A stretch of DNA of 64,000 nt from the NCBI GenBank assembly GCA_964057225.1, contig OZ059900.1:2800501-2864500 (forward strand). Direction: 5' to 3'. The position numbers and the translations under genes are program-made. The notes beneath the pieces are model-generated. The model did no database searches. It was not told the origin of the DNA and worked only from the letters and a program-made list of their open reading frames with translations. Source of the DNA: Auanema rhodensis. Lineage: Eukaryota > Nematoda > Chromadorea > Rhabditida > Rhabditidae. Shown here piece by piece: positions 38,501-53,449 of the stretch. Within the stretch, counting starts at the first letter, position 1; each line of letters starts with the position of its first letter.

Positions 38501-39560
38501 TTAAGATTCGAGAATCAAACACATAATACACGAAATAAGTCTATTTTTACAAGTTTGCACTGATATTTATTCATTTTGATCAAAAAAGGTCGAAAATAGA
38601 AAGAATTTTTGAAATTTCCGAGTTTTGAGTCCAATTTGGCTAAATCGCTCATATATAAGATCAAAAGCATAGTTTTATTGTCTATAACAACAAAAGTCAT
38701 CAATTAAACGCTAGTGATGTTTAAATACTGAATTTCGCTCAAATAGCATTACTACACTAAGTATGGTCGTTTTTATGCCTTTAACACCATATACTCACCG
38801 ATTTTTGGTACAAAATCTGTAATACTCGTAAATTTTGATCATATTCGTTAAGATTTGAGAATCAAACATACAATACACAAAATCAGTCTATTTTTATGAG
38901 CTTGCACTGATATATATTCATTTTGATCAAAAAAGGTCGAAAATAGAAAGAATTTTTGAAATTTCCGAGTTTTGAGTCTAATTTGGCTAAATCGCTCATA
39001 TATATGATCAGAAGCATAGTTTTATTGTCTATGAAACAAAAGTCATCAATTAAACGCTAGTGATTTTTAAATACTGATTTTCGCTCAAATAGCATTACTA
39101 CACTAAGTATGGTCGTTTTTATGCCTTTAACACCATATACTCACCGATTATTGGTACAAAATCTGTAATACTCGTAAATTTTGATCATATTCGTTAAGAT
39201 TTGAAAATCAAACACACAATGAACAAAATCAGTCTATTTTTATGAGTTTGCACTGATATATATTCATTTTGATCAAAAAAGGTCGAAAATAGAAAGAATT
39301 TTTGAATTTTCCGAGTTTTGAGTCCAATTAGGCTAAATCGCTCATATATATGATCAAAAGCATAGTTTTACTGTCTATGATAACAAAAGTCTTCAAATAT
39401 ACACTAATAATGATTTAATCACTGAATTTCACTCAAATAGCATTACTACACTAAGTATGGTCGTTTTTATGCCTTTAACACCATATACTCACCGATTTTT
39501 GGTACAAAATCTGTAATACTTGTAAATTTTGATCATATTTGTTAAGATTCGAGAATCAAA
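35515..39560 (+). repeat. Higher-order duplication, 7 monomers, about 2431 bp
   Basis: 35515 to about 37110 matches 37946 to about 39540. Shared markers are ATATATGAACAGAAGC (35531, 37962) and AATAGGATTACTAC (35617, 38048). The second copy has a private 1-bp deletion (ATGAAACAAAAG at 39031), changing the offset to 2430, and GATTATTGG at 39148. Confidence 0.82.
37723..38069 (+). repeat. Hybrid monomer marking the 7-mer duplication join
   Basis: Left of about 37945 it equals the class I monomer at 35041 (GTCTAGTTTTATGAG, GAATTTTCC, CCAATTGGG). Right of it, it equals the class II monomer at 35389 (ATATATGAACAGAAGC). The switch coincides with the start of the duplicated segment, so this is a direct trace of unequal exchange in register with the monomer. 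Confidence 0.85.
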
Positions 39561-40552
39561 CACATAATACACGAAATAAGTCTATTTTTACAAGTTTGCA
39601 CTGATATTTATTCATTTTGATCAAAAAAGGTCGAAAATAGAAAGAATTTTTGAAATTTCCGAGTTTTGAGTCCAATTTGGCTAAATCGCTCATATATAAG
39701 ATCAAAAGCATAGTTTTATTGTCTATAACAACAAAAGTCATCAATTAAACGCTAGTGATGTTTAAATACTGAATTTCGCTCAAATAGCATTACTACACTA
39801 AGTATGGTCGTTTTTATGCCTTTAACACCATATACTCACCGATTTTTGGTACAAAATCTGTAATACTCGTAAATTTTGATCATATTCGTTAAGATTTGAG
39901 AATCAAACATACAATACACAAAATCAGTCTATTTTTATGAGCTTGCACTGATATATATTCATTTTGATCAAAAAAGGTCGAAAATAGAAAGAATTTTTGA
40001 AATTTCCGAGTTTTGAGTCTAATTTGGCTAAATCGCTCATATATATGATCAGAAGCATAGTTTTATTGTCTATGAAACAAAAGTCATCAATTAAACGCTA
40101 GTGATTTTTAAATACTGATTTTCGCTCAAATAGCATTACTACACTAAGTATGGTCGTTTTTATGCCTTTAACACCATATACTCACCGATTATTGGTACAA
40201 AATCTGTAATACTCGTAAATTTTGATCATATTCGTTAAGATTTGAAAATCAAACACACAATAAACAAAATCAGTCTATTTTTATGAGTTTGCACTGATAT
40301 ATATTCATTTTGATCAAAAAAGGTCGAAAATAGAAAGAATTTTTGAATTTTCCGAGTTTTGAGTCCAATTAGGCTAAATCGCTCATATATATGATCAAAA
40401 GCATAGTTTTACTGTCTATGATAACAAAAGTCTTCAAATATACACTAATAATGATTTAATCACTGAATTTCACTCAAATAGCATTACTACACTAAGTATG
40501 GTCGTTTTTATGCCTTTAACACCATATACTCACCGATTTTTGGTACAAAATC
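38375..40552 (+). repeat. Higher-order repeat, 3 monomers, 1041 bp, two copies
   Basis: 38375-39511 matches 39416-40552. Both include the 1-bp deletion haplotype ATGAAACAAAAG with TGATTTTTAAATAC (39031, 40071) and GATTATTGG (39148, 40190). One difference is AATGAAC (39219) against AATAAAC (40260). Confidence 0.85.
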
Positions 40553-40899
40553 TGTGATACTCGTAAATTTTGATCATATTCGGTGAGATTCGAGGATCGA
40601 ACACACAATACACGAAATAAGTTTATTTTTACGAGTTTGCACTGATATTTATTCATTTTTATCAAAAAAGGTCGAAAATAGAAAGAATTTTTGAAATTTC
40701 CGAGTTTTGAGTCTAATTTGGCTAAATCGCTCATATATATGATCAAAAGCATAGTTTTACTGTCTATGATAACAAAAGTCTTCAAATATACACTAATAAT
40801 GTGTAAATCACTGAATTTCACTCAAATAGCTTTACTACACTGAGTATGGTCGTTTTTATGCCTTTAACACCATATACTCACCGATTTTTGGTACAAAAT

Positions 40900-43800
40900 C
40901 TGTGATACTCGTAAATTTTGATCATGTTCGGTGAGATTCGAGAATCAAACACACAATACACGAAATAAGTTTATTTTTACGAGTTTGCACTGATATTTAT
41001 TCATTTTTATCAAAAAAGGTCGAAAATAGAAAGAATTTTTGAAATTTCCGAGTTTTGAGTCCAATTTGGCTAAATCGCTCATATATATGATCAAAAGCAT
41101 AGTTTTACTGTCTATGATAACAAAAGTCTTCAAATATACACTAATAATGATTAAATCACTGAATTTCACTCAAATAGCATTACTACACTAAGTATGGTCG
41201 TTTTTATGCCTTTAACACCATATACTCACCGATTTTTGGTACAAAATCTGTAATACTTGTAAATTTTGATCATATTTGTTAAGATTCGAGAATCAAACAC
41301 ATAATACACGAAATAAGTCTATTTTTACAAGTTTGCACTGATATTTATTCATTTTGATCAAAAAAGGTCGAAAATAGAAAGAATTTTTGAAATTTCCGAG
41401 TTTTGAGTCCAATTTGGCTAAATCGCTCATATATAAGATCAAAAGCATAGTTTTATTGTCTATAACAACAAAAGTCATCAATTAAACGCTAGTGATGTTT
41501 AAATACTGAATTTCGCTCAAATAGCATTACTACACTAAGTATGGTCGTTTTTATGCCTTTAACACCATATACTCACCGATTTTTGGTACAAAATCTGTAA
41601 TACTCGTAAATTTTGATCATATTCGTTAAGATTTGAGAATCAAACATACAATACACAAAATCAGTCTATTTTTATGAGCTTGCACTGATATATATTCATT
41701 TTGATCAAAAAAGGTCGAAAATAGAAAGAATTTTTGAAATTTCCGAGTTTTGAGTCTAATTTGGCTAAATCGCTCATATATATGATCAGAAGCATAGTTT
41801 TATTGTCTATGACAACAAAAGTCATCAATTAAACGCTAGTGATGTTTAAATACTGATTTTCGCTCAAATAGCATTACTACACTAAGTATGGTCGTTTTTA
41901 TGCCTTTAACACCATATACTCACCGATTTTTGGTACAAAATCTGTAATACTCGTAAATTTTGATCATATTCGTTAAGATTTGAAAATCAAACACATAATA
42001 AACAAAATCAGTCTATTTTTATGAGTTTGCACTGATATATATTCATTTTGATCAAAAAAGGTCGAAAATAGAAAGAATTTTTGAAATTTCCGAGTTTTGA
42101 GTCTAATTTGGCTAAATCGCTCATATATATGAACAGAAGCATAGTTTTATTGTCTATGACAACAAAAATCATCAATTAAACGCTAGTGATGTTTAAATAC
42201 TGATTTTCGCTCAAATAGGATTACTACACTAAGTATGGTCGTTTTTATGCCTTTAACACCATATACTCACCGATTTTTGGTACAAAATCTGTAATACTCG
42301 TAAATTTTGATCATATTCGTTAAGATTTGAGAATCAAACATACAATACACAAAATCAGTCTATTTTTATGAGCTTGCACTGATATATATTCATTTTGATC
42401 AAAAAAGGTCGAAAATAGAAAGAATTTTTGAAATTTCCGAGTTTTGAGTCTAATTTGGCTAAATCGCTCATATATATGATCAAAAGCATAGTTTTACTGT
42501 CTATGATAACAAAAGTCTTCAAATATACACTAATAATGATTAAATCACTGAATTTCACTCAAATAGCATTACTACACTAAGTATGGTCGTTTTTATGCCT
42601 TTAACACCATATACTCACCGATTTTTGGTACAAAATCTGTAATACTTGTAAATTTTGATCATATTTGTTAAGATTCGAGAATCAAACACATAATACACGA
42701 AATAAGTCTATTTTTACAAGTTTGCACTGATATTTATTCATTTTGATCAAAAAAGGTCGAAAATAGAAAGAATTTTTGAAATTTCCGAGTTTTGAGTCCA
42801 ATTTGGCTAAATCGCTCATATATAAGATCAAAAGCATAGTTTTATTGTCTATAACAACAAAAGTCATCAATTAAACGCTAGTGATGTTTAAATACTGAAT
42901 TTCGCTCAAATAGCATTACTACACTAAGTATGGTCGTTTTTATGCCTTTAACACCATATACTCACCGATTTTTGGTACAAAATCTGTAATACTCGTAAAT
43001 TTTGATCATATTCGTTAAGATTTGAGAATCAAACATACAATACACAAAATCAGTCTATTTTTATGAGCTTGCACTGATATATATTCATTTTGATCAAAAA
43101 AGGTCGAAAATAGAAAGAATTTTTGAAATTTCCGAGTTTTGAGTCTAATTTGGCTAAATCGCTCATATATATGATCAGAAGCATAGTTTTATTGTCTATG
43201 AAACAAAAGTCATCAATTAAACGCTAGTGATTTTTAAATACTGATTTTCGCTCAAATAGCATTACTACACTAAGTATGGTCGTTTTTATGCCTTTAACAC
43301 CATATACTCACCGATTTTTGGTACAAAATCTGTAATACTCGTAAATTTTGATCATATTCGTTAAGATTTGAAAATCAAACACACAATAAACAAAATCAGT
43401 CTATTTTTATGAGTTTGCACTGATATATATTCATTTTGATCAAAAAAGGTCGAAAATAGAAAGAATTTTTGAATTTTCCGAGTTTTGAGTCCAATTGGGC
43501 TAAATCGCTCATATATATGATCAAAAGCATAGTTTTACTGTCTATGATAACAAAAGTCTTCAAATATACACTAATAATGATTTAATCACTGAATTTCACT
43601 CAAATAGCATTACTACACTAAGTATGGTCGTTTTTATGCCTTTAACACCATATACTCACCGATTTTTGGTACAAAATCTGTGATACTCGTAAATTTTGAT
43701 CATATTCGGTGAGATTCGAGGATCGAACACACAATACACGAAATGAGTTTATTTTTACGAGTTTGCACTGATATTTATTCATTTTTATCAAAAAAGGTCG

Positions 43801-46800
43801 AAAATAGAAAGAATTTTTGAAATTTCCGAGTTTTGAGTCTAATTTGGCTAAATCGCTCATATATATGATCAAAAGCATAGTTTTACTGTCTATGATAACA
43901 AAAGTCTTCAAATATACACTAATAATGTGTAAATCACTGAATTTCACTCAAATAGCTTTACTACACTAAGTATGGTCGTTTTTATGCCTTTAACACCATA
44001 TACTCACCGATTTTTGGTACAAAATCTGTAATACTTGTAAATTTTGATCATATTCGTTAAGATTCGAGAATCAAACACATAATACACGAAATAAGTCTAT
44101 TTTTATGAGTTTGCACTGATATTTATTCTTTTTGATCAAAAAAGGTCGAAAATAGAAAGAATTTTTGAATTTTCCGAGTTTTGAGTCCAATTGGGCTAAA
44201 TCGCTCATATATATGATCAAAAGCATAGTTTTACTGTCTATGATAACAAAAGTCTTCAAATATACACTAATAATGATTTAATCACTGAATTTCACTCAAA
44301 TAGCATTACTACACTAAGTATGGTCGTTTTTATGCCTTTAACACCATATACTCACCGATTTTTGGTACAAAATCTGTGATACTCGTAAATTTTGATCATG
44401 TTCGGTGAGATTCGAGAATCAAACACACAATACACGAAATAAGTTTATTTTTACGAGTTTGCACTGATATTTATTCATTTTTATCAAAAAAGGTCGAAAA
44501 TAGAAAGAATTTTTGAAATTTCCGAGTTTTGAGTCTAATTTGGCTAAATCGCTCATATATATGATCAAAAGCATAGTTTCACTGTCTATGATAACAAAAG
44601 TCTTCAAATATACACTAATAATGTGTAAATCACTGAATTTCACTCAAATAGCATTACTACACTAAGTATGGTCGTTTTTATGCCTTTAACACCATATACT
44701 CACCGATTTTTGGTACAAAATCTGTGATACTCGTAAATTTTGATCATATTCGGTGAGATTCGAGGATCGAACACACAATACACGAAATAAGTTTATTTTT
44801 ACGAGTTTGCACTGATATTTATTCATTTTTATCAAAAAAGGTCGAAAATAGAAAGAATTTTTGAAATTTCCGAGTTTTGAGTCTAATTTGGCTAAATCGC
44901 TCATATATATGATCAAAAGCATAGTTTTACTGTCTATGATAACAAAAGTCTTCAAATATACACTAATAATGTGTAAATCACTGAATTTCACTCAAATAGC
45001 TTTACTACACTGAGTATGGTCGTTTTTATGCCTTTAACACCATATACTCACCGATTTTTGGTACAAAATCTGTAATACTTGTAAATTTTGATCATATTCG
45101 TTAAGATTCGAGAATCAAACACATAATACACGAAATAAGTCTATTTTTATGAGTTTGCACTGATATTTATTCTTTTTGATCAAAAAAGGTCGAAAATAGA
45201 AAGAATTTTTGAATTTTCCGAGTTTTGAGTCCAATTGGGCTAAATCGCTCATATATATGATCAAAAGCATAGTTTTACTGTCTATGATAACAAAAGTCTT
45301 CAAATATACACTAATAATGATTTAATCACTGAATTTCACTCAAATAGCATTACTACACTAAGTATGGTCGTTTTTATGCCTTTAACACCATATACTCACC
45401 GATTTTTGGTACAAAATCTGTGATACTCGTAAATTTTGATCATGTTCGGTGAGATTCGAGAATCAAACACACAATACACGAAATAAGTTTATTTTTACGA
45501 GTTTGCACTGATATTTATTCATTTTTATCAAAAAAGGTCGAAAATAGAAAGAATTTTTGAAATTTCCGAGTTTTGAGTCCAATTTGGCTAAATCGCTCAT
45601 ATATATGATCAAAAGCATAGTTTTACTGTCTATGATAACAAAAGTCTTCAAATATACACTAATAATGATTAAATCACTGAATTTCACTCAAATAGCATTA
45701 CTACACTAAGTATGGTCGTTTTTATGCCTTTAACACCATATACTCACCGATTTTTGGTACAAAATCTGTAATACTTGTAAATTTTGATCATATTTGTTAA
45801 GATTCGAGAATCAAACACATAATACACGAAATAAGTCTATTTTTACAAGTTTGCACTGATATTTATTCATTTTGATCAAAAAAGGTCGAAAATAGAAAGA
45901 ATTTTTGAAATTTCCGAGTTTTGAGTCCAATTTGGCTAAATCGCTCATATATAAGATCAAAAGCATAGTTTTATTGTCTATAACAACAAAAGTCATCAAT
46001 TAAACGCTAGTGATGTTTAAATACTGAATTTTGCTCAAATAGCATTACTACACTAAGTATGGTCGTTTTTATGCCTTTAACACCATATACTCACCGATTT
46101 TTGGTACAAAATCTGTAATACTCGTAAATTTTGATCATATTCGTTAAGATTTGAGAATCAAACATACAATACACAAAATCAGTCTATTTTTATGAGCTTG
46201 CACTGATATATATTCATTTTGATCAAAAAAGGTCGAAAATAGAAAGAATTTTTGAAATTTCCGAGTTTTGAGTCTAATTTGGCTAAATCGCTCATATATA
46301 TGATCAGAAGCATAGTTTTATTGTCTATGACAACAAAAGTCATCAATTAAACGCTAGTGATGTTTAAATACTGATTTTCGCTCAAATAGCATTACTACAC
46401 TAAGTATGGTCGTTTTTATGCCTTTAACACCATATACTCACCGATTTTTGGTACAAAATCTGTAATACTCGTAAATTTTGATCATATTCGTTAAGATTTG
46501 AAAATCAAACACATAATAAACAAAATCAGTCTATTTTTATGAGTTTGCACTGATATATATTCATTTTGATCAAAAAAGGTCGAAAATAGAAAGAATTTTT
46601 GAAATTTCCGAGTTTTGAGTCTAATTTGGCTAAATCGCTCATATATATGAACAGAAGCATAGTTTTATTGTCTATGACAACAAAAATCATCAATTAAACG
46701 CTAGTGATGTTTAAATACTGATTTTCGCTCAAATAGGATTACTACACTAAGTATGGTCGTTTTTATGCCTTTAACACCATATACTCACCGATTTTTGGTA

Positions 46801-47904
46801 CAAAATCGGTAATACTCGTAAATTTTGATCATATTCGTTAAGATTTGAGAATCAAACATACAATACACAAAATCAGTCTATTTTTATGAGCTTGCACTGA
46901 TATATATTCATTTTGATCAAAAAAGGTCGAAAATAGAAAGAATTTTTGAAATTTCCGAGTTTTGAGTCTAATTTGGCTAAATCGCTCATATATATGATCA
47001 AAAGCATAGTTTTACTGTCTATGATAACAAAAGTCTTCAAATATACACTAATAATGATTAAATCACTGAATTTCACTCAAATAGCATTACTACACTAAGT
47101 ATGGTCGTTTTTATGCCTTTAACACCATATACTCACCGATTTTTGGTACAAAATCTGTAATACTTGTAAATTTTGATCATATTTGTTAAGATTCGAGAAT
47201 CAAACACATAATACACGAAATAAGTCTATTTTTACAAGTTTGCACTGATATTTATTCATTTTGATCAAAAAAGGTCGAAAATAGAAAGAATTTTTGAAAT
47301 TTCCGAGTTTTGAGTCCAATTTGGCTAAATCGCTCATATATAAGATCAAAAGCATAGTTTTATTGTCTATAACAACAAAAGTCATCAATTAAACGCTAGT
47401 GATGTTTAAATACTGAATTTCGCTCAAATAGCATTACTACACTAAGTATGGTCGTTTTTATGCCTTTAACACCATATACTCACCGATTTTTGGTACAAAA
47501 TCTGTAATACTCGTAAATTTTGATCATATTCGTTAAGATTTGAGAATCAAACATACAATACACAAAATCAGTCTATTTTTATGAGCTTGCACTGATATAT
47601 ATTCATTTTGATCAAAAAAGGTCGAAAATAGAAAGAATTTTTGAAATTTCCGAGTTTTGAGTCTAATTTGGCTAAATCGCTCATATATATGATCAGAAGC
47701 ATAGTTTTATTGTCTATGAAACAAAAGTCATCAATTAAACGCTAGTGATTTTTAAATACTGATTTTCGCTCAAATAGCATTACTACACTAAGTATGGTCG
47801 TTTTTATGCCTTTAACACCATATACTCACCGATTTTTGGTACAAAATCTGTAATACTCGTAAATTTTGATCATATTCGTTAAGATTTGAAAATCAAACAC
47901 ATAA
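40900..47904 (+). repeat. Higher-order duplication, 13 monomers, 4518 bp
   Basis: 40900-43386 matches 45418-47904. Class I monomers at 40945 and 45463 carry CATGTTCGGTGAG and CATTTTTATCAAAAAAGG. Differences include TTTTGCTC at 46030, AATCGGTAAT at 46805 against AATCTGTAAT at 42287, and ATGACAAC against ATGAAAC at other places. The second copy contains later changes that the first lacks. Confidence 0.82.
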
Positions 47905-50670
47905 TAAACAAAATCAGTCTATTTTTATGAGTTTGCACTGATATATATTCATTTTGATCAAAAAAGGTCGAAAATAGAAAGAATTTTTGAAATTTCCGAG
48001 TTTTGAGTCTAATTTGGCTAAATCGCTCATATATATGAACAGAAGCATAGTTTTATTGTCTATGACAACAAAAATCATCAATTAAACGCTAGTGATGTTT
48101 AAATACTGATTTTCGCTCAAATAGGATTACTACACTAAGTATGGTCGTTTTTATGCCTTTAACACCATATACTCACCGATTTTTGGTACAAAATCGGTAA
48201 TACTCGTAAATTTTGATCATATTCGTTAAGATTTGAGAATCAAACATACAATACACAAAATCAGTCTATTTTTATGAGCTTGCACTGATATATATTCATT
48301 TTGATCAAAAAAGGTCGAAAATAGAAAGAATTTTTGAAATTTCCGAGTTTTGAGTCTAATTTGGCTAAATCGCTCATATATATGATCAAAAGCATAGTTT
48401 TACTGTCTATGATAACAAAAGTCTTCAAATATACACTAATAATGATTAAATCACTGAATTTCACTCAAATAGCATTACTACACTAAGTATGGTCGTTTTT
48501 ATGCCTTTAACACCATATACTCACCGATTTTTGGTACAAAATCTGTAATACTTGTAAATTTTGATCATATTTGTTAAGATTCGAGAATCAAACACATAAT
48601 ACACGAAATAAGTCTATTTTTACAAGTTTGCACTGATATTTATTCATTTTGATCAAAAAAGGTCGAAAATAGAAAGAATTTTTGAAATTTCCGAGTTTTG
48701 AGTCCAATTTGGCTAAATCGCTCATATATAAGATCAAAAGCATAGTTTTATTGTCTATAACAACAAAAGTCATCAATTAAACGCTAGTGATGTTTAAATA
48801 CTGAATTTCGCTCAAATAGCATTACTACACTAAGTATGGTCGTTTTTATGCCTTTAACACCATATACTCACCGATTTTTGGTACAAAATCTGTAATACTC
48901 GTAAATTTTGATCATATTCGTTAAGATTTGAGAATCAAACATACAATACACAAAATCAGTCTATTTTTATGAGCTTGCACTGATATATATTCATTTTGAT
49001 CAAAAAAGGTCGAAAATAGAAAGAATTTTTGAAATTTCCGAGTTTTGAGTCTAATTTGGCTAAATCGCTCATATATATGATCAGAAGCATAGTTTTATTG
49101 TCTATGAAACAAAAGTCATCAATTAAACGCTAGTGATTTTTAAATACTGATTTTCGCTCAAATAGCATTACTACACTAAGTATGGTCGTTTTTATGCCTT
49201 TAACACCATATACTCACCGATTTTTGGTACAAAATCTGTAATACTCGTAAATTTTGATCATATTCGTTAAGATTTGAAAATCAAACACACAATAAACAAA
49301 ATCAGTCTATTTTTATGAGTTTGCACTGATATATATTCATTTTGATCAAAAAAGGTCGAAAATAGAAAGAATTTTTGAATTTTCCGAGTTTTGAGTCCAA
49401 TTGGGCTAAATCGCTCATATATATGATCAAAAGCATAGTTTTACTGTCTATGATAACAAAAGTCTTCAAATATACACTAATAATGATTTAATCACTGAAT
49501 TTCACTCAAATAGCATTACTACACTAAGTATGGTCGTTTTTATGCCTTTAACACCATATACTCACCGATTTTTGGTACAAAATCTGTGATACTCGTAAAT
49601 TTTGATCATATTCGGTGAGATTCGAGGATCGAACACACAATACACGAAATGAGTTTATTTTTACGAGTTTGCACTGATATTTATTCATTTTTATCAAAAA
49701 AGGTCGAAAATAGAAAGAATTTTTGAAATTTCCGAGTTTTGAGTCTAATTTGGCTAAATCGCTCATATATATGATCAAAAGCATAGTTTTACTGTCTATG
49801 ATAACAAAAGTCTTCAAATATACACTAATAATGTGTAAATCACTGAATTTCACTCAAATAGCTTTACTACACTAAGTATGGTCGTTTTTATGCCTTTAAC
49901 ACCATATACTCACCGATTTTTGGTACAAAATCTGTAATACTTGTAAATTTTGATCATATTCGTTAAGATTCGAGAATCAAACACATAATACACGAAATAA
50001 GTCTATTTTTATGAGTTTGCACTGATATTTATTCTTTTTGATCAAAAAAGGTCGAAAATAGAAAGAATTTTTGAATTTTCCGAGTTTTGAGTCCAATTGG
50101 GCTAAATCGCTCATATATATGATCAAAAGCATAGTTTTACTGTCTATGATAACAAAAGTCTTCAAATATACACTAATAATGATTTAATCACTGAATTTCA
50201 CTCAAATAGCATTACTACACTAAGTATGGTCGTTTTTATGCCTTTAACACCATATACTCACCGATTTTTGGTACAAAATCTGTGATACTCGTAAATTTTG
50301 ATCATGTTCGGTGAGATTCGAGAATCAAACACACAATACACGAAATAAGTTTATTTTTACGAGTTTGCACTGATATTTATTCATTTTTATCAAAAAAGGT
50401 CGAAAATAGAAAGAATTTTTGAAATTTCCGAGTTTTGAGTCTAATTTGGCTAAATCGCTCATATATATGATCAAAAGCATAGTTTCACTGTCTATGATAA
50501 CAAAAGTCTTCAAATATACACTAATAATGTGTAAATCACTGAATTTCACTCAAATAGCATTACTACACTAAGTATGGTCGTTTTTATGCCTTTAACACCA
50601 TATACTCACCGATTTTTGGTACAAAATCTGTGATACTCGTAAATTTTGATCATATTCGGTGAGATTCGAG
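41820..50670 (+). repeat. Higher-order duplication, 17 monomers, 5906 bp
   Basis: About 41820-44764 matches 47726-50670, nearly 3 kb. Shared markers are ATATATGAACAGAAGC, AATAGGATTACTAC, GAGGATCGAACAC (43719, 49625), ATTCTTTTTGATC (44126, 50032) and GTTTCACTG. The copies part where 44765 has GAGGATCGAAC and 50671 has GAGAATCAAAC. Confidence 0.82.
46345..49292 (+). repeat. Higher-order repeat, 4 monomers, 1388 bp, two copies
   Basis: 46345-47904 matches 47733-49292. Both copies hold AATCGGTAAT (46805, 48193), a change absent from the older counterpart at 42287. The step therefore postdates the 13-mer duplication, the youngest event that can be ordered here. Confidence 0.82.
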
Positions 50671-53449
50671 AATCAAACACACAATACACGAAATAAGTTT
50701 ATTTTTACGAGTTTGCACTGATATTTATTCATTTTGATCAAAAAAGGTCGAGAATAGAAAGAATTTTTGAAATTTCCGAGTTTTGAGTCTAATTTGGCTA
50801 AATCGCTCATATATATGATCAAAAGCATAGTTTTATCGTCTATGACAACAAAAGTCATCAATTAAACGCTAGTGATGTTTAAATACTGAATTTCGCTCAA
50901 ATAGCATTACTACACTAAGTATGGTCGTTTTTATGCCTTTAACACCATATACTCACCGATTTTTGGTACAAAATCTGTAATACTCGTAAATTTTGATCAT
51001 ATTCGTTAAGATTTGAGAATCAAACATACAATACACAAAATCAGTCTATTTTTATGAGCTTGCACTGATATATATTCATTTTGATCAAAAAAGGTCGAAA
51101 ATAGAAAGAATTTTTGAAATTTACGAGTTTTGAGTCTAATTTGGCTAAATCGCTCATATATATGATCAAAAGCATAGTTTTACTGTCTATGATAACAAAA
51201 GTCTTTAAATATACACTAATAATGATTAAATCACTGAATTTCACTCAAATAGCATTACTACACTAAGTATGGTCGTTTTTATGCCTTTAACACCATATAC
51301 TCACCGATTTTTGGTACAAAATCTGTGATACTCGTAAATTTTGATCATATTCGGTGAGATTCGAGAATCAAACACACAATACACGAAATAAGTTTATTTT
51401 TACGAGTTTGCACTGATATTTATTCATTTTGATCAAAAAAGGTCGAAAATAGAAAGAATTTTTGAAATTTCCGAGTTTTGAGTCTAATTTGGCTAAATCG
51501 CTCATATACATGATCAGAAGCATAGTTTTATTGTCTATGACAACAAAAGTCATCAATTAAACGCTAGTGATGTTTAAATACTGATTTTCGCTCAAATAGC
51601 ATTACTACACTAAGTATGGTCGTTTTTATGCCTTTAACACCATATACTCACCGATTTTTGGTACAAAATCTGTAATACTCGTAAATTTTGATCATATTCG
51701 TTAAGATTTGAGAATCAAACATACAATACACAAAATCAGTCTATTTTTATGAGCTTGCACTGATATATATTCATTTTGATCAAAAAAGGTCGAAAATAGA
51801 AAGAATTTTTGAAATTTCCGAGTTTTGAGTCTAATTTGGCTAAATCGCTCATATATATGATCAGAAGCATAGGTGTATTGTCTATGACAACAAAAGTCAT
51901 TAATTAAACACTAATGATGTTTAAATCACTAAATTTCGCTCTAATAGCATTACTACACTAAGTATGGTCGTTTTTATGCCTTTAACACCATATACTCACC
52001 GATTTTTGGTACAAAATCTGTAATACTCGTAAATTTTGATCATATTCGTTAAGATTTGAGAATCAAACACACAATACACAAAATCAGTCTATTTTTAAGA
52101 GCTTGCACTGATATATATTCATTTTGATCAAAAAAGGTCGAAAATAGAAAGAATTTTTGAAATTTCCGAGTTTTGAGTCTAATTTGGCTAAATCGCTCAT
52201 ATATATGATCAGAAGCATAGGTGTATTGTCTATGACAACAAAAGTCATCAATTAAACGCTAGTGATGTTTAAATACTGAATTTCGCTCAAATAGCATTAC
52301 TACACTAAGTATGGTCGTTTTTATGCCTTTAACACCATATACTCACCGATTTTTGGTACAAAATCTGTAATACTTGTAAATTTTGATCATATTCGTTAAG
52401 ATTCGAGAATCAAACACATAATACACGAAATAAGTCTATTTTTATGAGTTTGCACTGATATTTATTCATTTTGATCAAAAAAGGTCGAAAATAGAAAGAA
52501 TTTTTGAAATTTACGAGTTTTGAGTCTAATTTGGCTAAATCGCTCATATATATGATCAGAAGCATAGTTTTTTTGTCTATGACAACAAAAATCATTAGTT
52601 AAACACTAATGATGTTTAAATCACTAAATTTCGCTCAAATAGCATTACTACACTGAGTATGGTCGTTTTTATGCCTTTAACACCATATACTCACCGATTT
52701 TTGGTACAAAATCTGTAATACTTGTAAATTTTGATCATATTCGTTAAGATTCGAGAATCAAACACATAATACACGAAATAAGTCTATTTTTATGAGTTTG
52801 CACTGATATTTATTCATTTTGATCAAAAAAGGTCGAAAATAGAAAGAATTTTTGAATTTTCCGAGTTTTGAGTCCAATTGGGCTAAATCGCTCATATATA
52901 TGATCAAAAGCATAGTTTTACTGTCTATGATAACAAAAGTCTTCAAATATACACTAATAATGATTTAATCACTGAATTTCACTCAAATAGCATTACTACA
53001 CTAAGTATGGTCGTTTTTATGCCTTTAACACCATATACTCACCGATTTTTGGTACAAAATCTGTGATACTCGTAAATTTTGATCATATTCGGTGAGATTC
53101 GAGAATCAAACACACAATACACGAAATAAGTTTATTTTTACGAGTTTGCACTGATATTTATTCATTTTGATCAAAAAAGGTCGAAAATAGAAAGAATTTT
53201 TGAAATTTCCGAGTTTTGAGTCTAATTTGGCTAAATCGCTCATATATATGATCAAAAGCATAGTTTTATTGTCTATGACAACAAAAGTCATCAATTAAAC
53301 GCTAGTGATGTTTAAATACTGAATTTCGCTCAAATAGCATTACTACACTAAGTATGGTCGTTTTTATGCCTTTAACACCATATACTCACCGATTTTTGGT
53401 ACAAAATCTGTAATACTCGTAAATTTTGATCATATTCGTTAAGATTTGA

